Assembly (NCBI RefSeq): GCF_047663525.1
Contig: NC_092594.1
Span: 38,258,001-38,322,000 of the forward strand
Direction of reading: 5' to 3'
Length of the DNA: 64,000 nt
DNA from: Anas platyrhynchos
Taxonomy: Eukaryota > Chordata > Aves > Anseriformes > Anatidae
Position numbers and translations under genes: made by a program
Part shown: piece after piece, positions 63,093-64,000 of the stretch
Layout: the number at the start of each line of letters is the position of its first letter
Numbering within the stretch: position 1 is the first letter of the stretch
Notes under the pieces: generated by a model
Told to the model about the DNA's origin: nothing
Database searches by the model: none
Seen by the model: the letters and a program-made list of their open reading frames with translations, nothing else

Positions 63093-63870
63093 CCAACCAA
63101 ATTCTCAGCACAGCTACACAAACAGCTTCACCACGATGGCAGCATGACGCGAGTCGGAGCAGCAGGGTGCTTCATCGGGCGCTGTCCTCAAAGGCAACGT
63201 CCCCACAGGCTGCAGAACCACCCCGCAGAGCTCGGCCAAGCCGGCACACCCTGCAGGGCCTGGCTCCCTCCTGTCCCGAGCACTTTGTGTTTTCCTAAAT
63301 GGAGGCTACTGTGAAGTCCTGCAGTTCTGCTTCCTAAAATGTGCCCCGTAGTGCTGGAGTTTGGCACGCACCCGCCCCAGAGCATCACAGCTCCCTACCG
63401 GGGTTTGCACTGACTTCAGCCGGCAGCAAACGGCCCCGCTCTGCCTCCGGGGTCGCTCTTTGATGGCTGATGCTGGGAAGATGAAGATATAAGAAATAAG
63501 AATTCGCCAGAGTGGCCTTGGCACAAAAATTCATGTTCCCCCCACCAAAGCCATTGCCAAGTTCTCTCCTAACCCAAGTTCTTCCTCCCTGGCTGCTGCA
63601 GACACGGCAGATGGAAGCAGTTTTCCACGGATCCCTAAAGCGGCTGATCCCTAGGTGCAGCTGGGCTCACGAGCTTGTTTTATCCCTGTTCCTCTTACCC
63701 GAGGCCCTCGCATGATGCAGGACGGGCACAGCTCTGCGCCCAGGGATGGCCCTCACCCAGCCCCGAGCATCACCTGGACACCAGGCGGCAGCATCAGGTC
63801 CGGGCACAAACCCTGCAGGTGGTTCAAAGAGATCCGCATCTGGGCTATCAGTTTGTAGGCTTACGATAAT

Positions 63871-63910
63871 ATAAATAAATAAATTAATTAATTAATAATA
63901 ATAATAAAAA
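63871..63910. repeat. AT-rich microsatellite (AAAT, TTAA, TAA units)
   Basis: Short runs of (AAAT)n, (TTAA)n and (TAA)n in succession. Confidence 0.9.
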
Positions 63911-64000
63911 ACCCACATAAGTTCTGTGGAACAGCTGCACAGGCAAAAGCTTCCCCCTGTTTTTAATCTGCTGATTTATAGTTGCATAAACACAAGTATT

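Larger units (their letters stand above)
55439..64000. other. Region upstream of WLS, no recognisable gene
   Basis: AT-richer DNA with an ATT array (57718-57843), a GAGAA/GAAAA array (60659-60910), purine-rich DNA (63046-63092) and an AT microsatellite (63871-63910). A possible diverged CR1 fragment lies near 61590-61640. RPE65 and DEPDC1, the next genes in human synteny, have no recognisable exon here. Confidence 0.6.

Noticed and set aside
55439..64000. RPE65 or DEPDC1 exons expected further along in synteny
   Set aside because: No frame resembles either protein. They presumably lie beyond the window.
1..64000. CRISPR arrays, operons, prophage, tRNA or rRNA genes
   Set aside because: Spliced vertebrate genes, CpG islands and CR1 sequence make this nuclear vertebrate DNA. 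I saw no tRNA or rRNA-like sequence and no array of spaced repeats.

Overview
The window is nuclear DNA from a vertebrate, most likely a bird. It holds two genes, both read from the minus strand: a DIRAS3-type Ras-family GTPase at 18786-19382 and the complete Wnt cargo receptor WLS (Wntless/GPR177), with coding exons between 53619 and 26069. The order DIRAS3 then WLS, both on the same strand, matches the tetrapod arrangement (GNG12-DIRAS3-WLS in human 1p31). Avian origin is inferred from a CR1 LINE 3' end (about 45770-45806), compact WLS introns, GC-rich CpG-island promoters, no sign of mammalian SINEs or L1, and a DIRAS3 without the mammalian N-terminal extension. I cannot name the species.

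Layout: 1-18.6 kb is intergenic, with small tandem repeats, a CpG island at about 6.64-7.26 kb and AT-rich stretches that could be regulatory. 18.6-20.05 kb is DIRAS3: a poly(A) signal, a one-exon CDS, a predicted noncoding first exon and a CpG island. 20.06-24.3 kb is an intergenic spacer. 24.3-53.9 kb is WLS: about 1.7 kb of 3' UTR, twelve coding exons that splice in frame to 541 codons (the length I recall for human WLS), introns of about 12.0 and 7.4 kb at the 5' end and 0.2-1.7 kb elsewhere. 53.9-64 kb lies upstream of WLS. It begins with a roughly 1.56-kb G-rich minisatellite and continues into AT-rich DNA with a long ATT array and a long GAGAA/GAAAA array. No other protein-coding gene is recognisable.

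Function: WLS carries palmitoleoylated Wnts from the ER/Golgi to the cell surface and is recycled. Both of its trafficking signals are intact here: the YEGL endocytosis motif, split across the exon 9/10 junction, and the C-terminal RKEAQE ER-retrieval signal. DIRAS3 is a farnesylated small GTPase with an atypical, probably GTP-loaded active site. The two genes are neighbours but have no known shared pathway.

The most unusual feature is the DNA around the WLS start. A short interstitial telomeric array begins 55 bp upstream of the ATG with its G-rich strand in the WLS sense direction. Beyond a CpG-rich core lies the long minisatellite, G-rich on the opposite strand. Other points to check are an in-frame alternative donor after WLS exon 8, a diverged repeat shared by the spacer and WLS intron 7, and a CpG-rich patch with an antisense ORF in WLS intron 2. 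I found no sign of a wholly new biological system.
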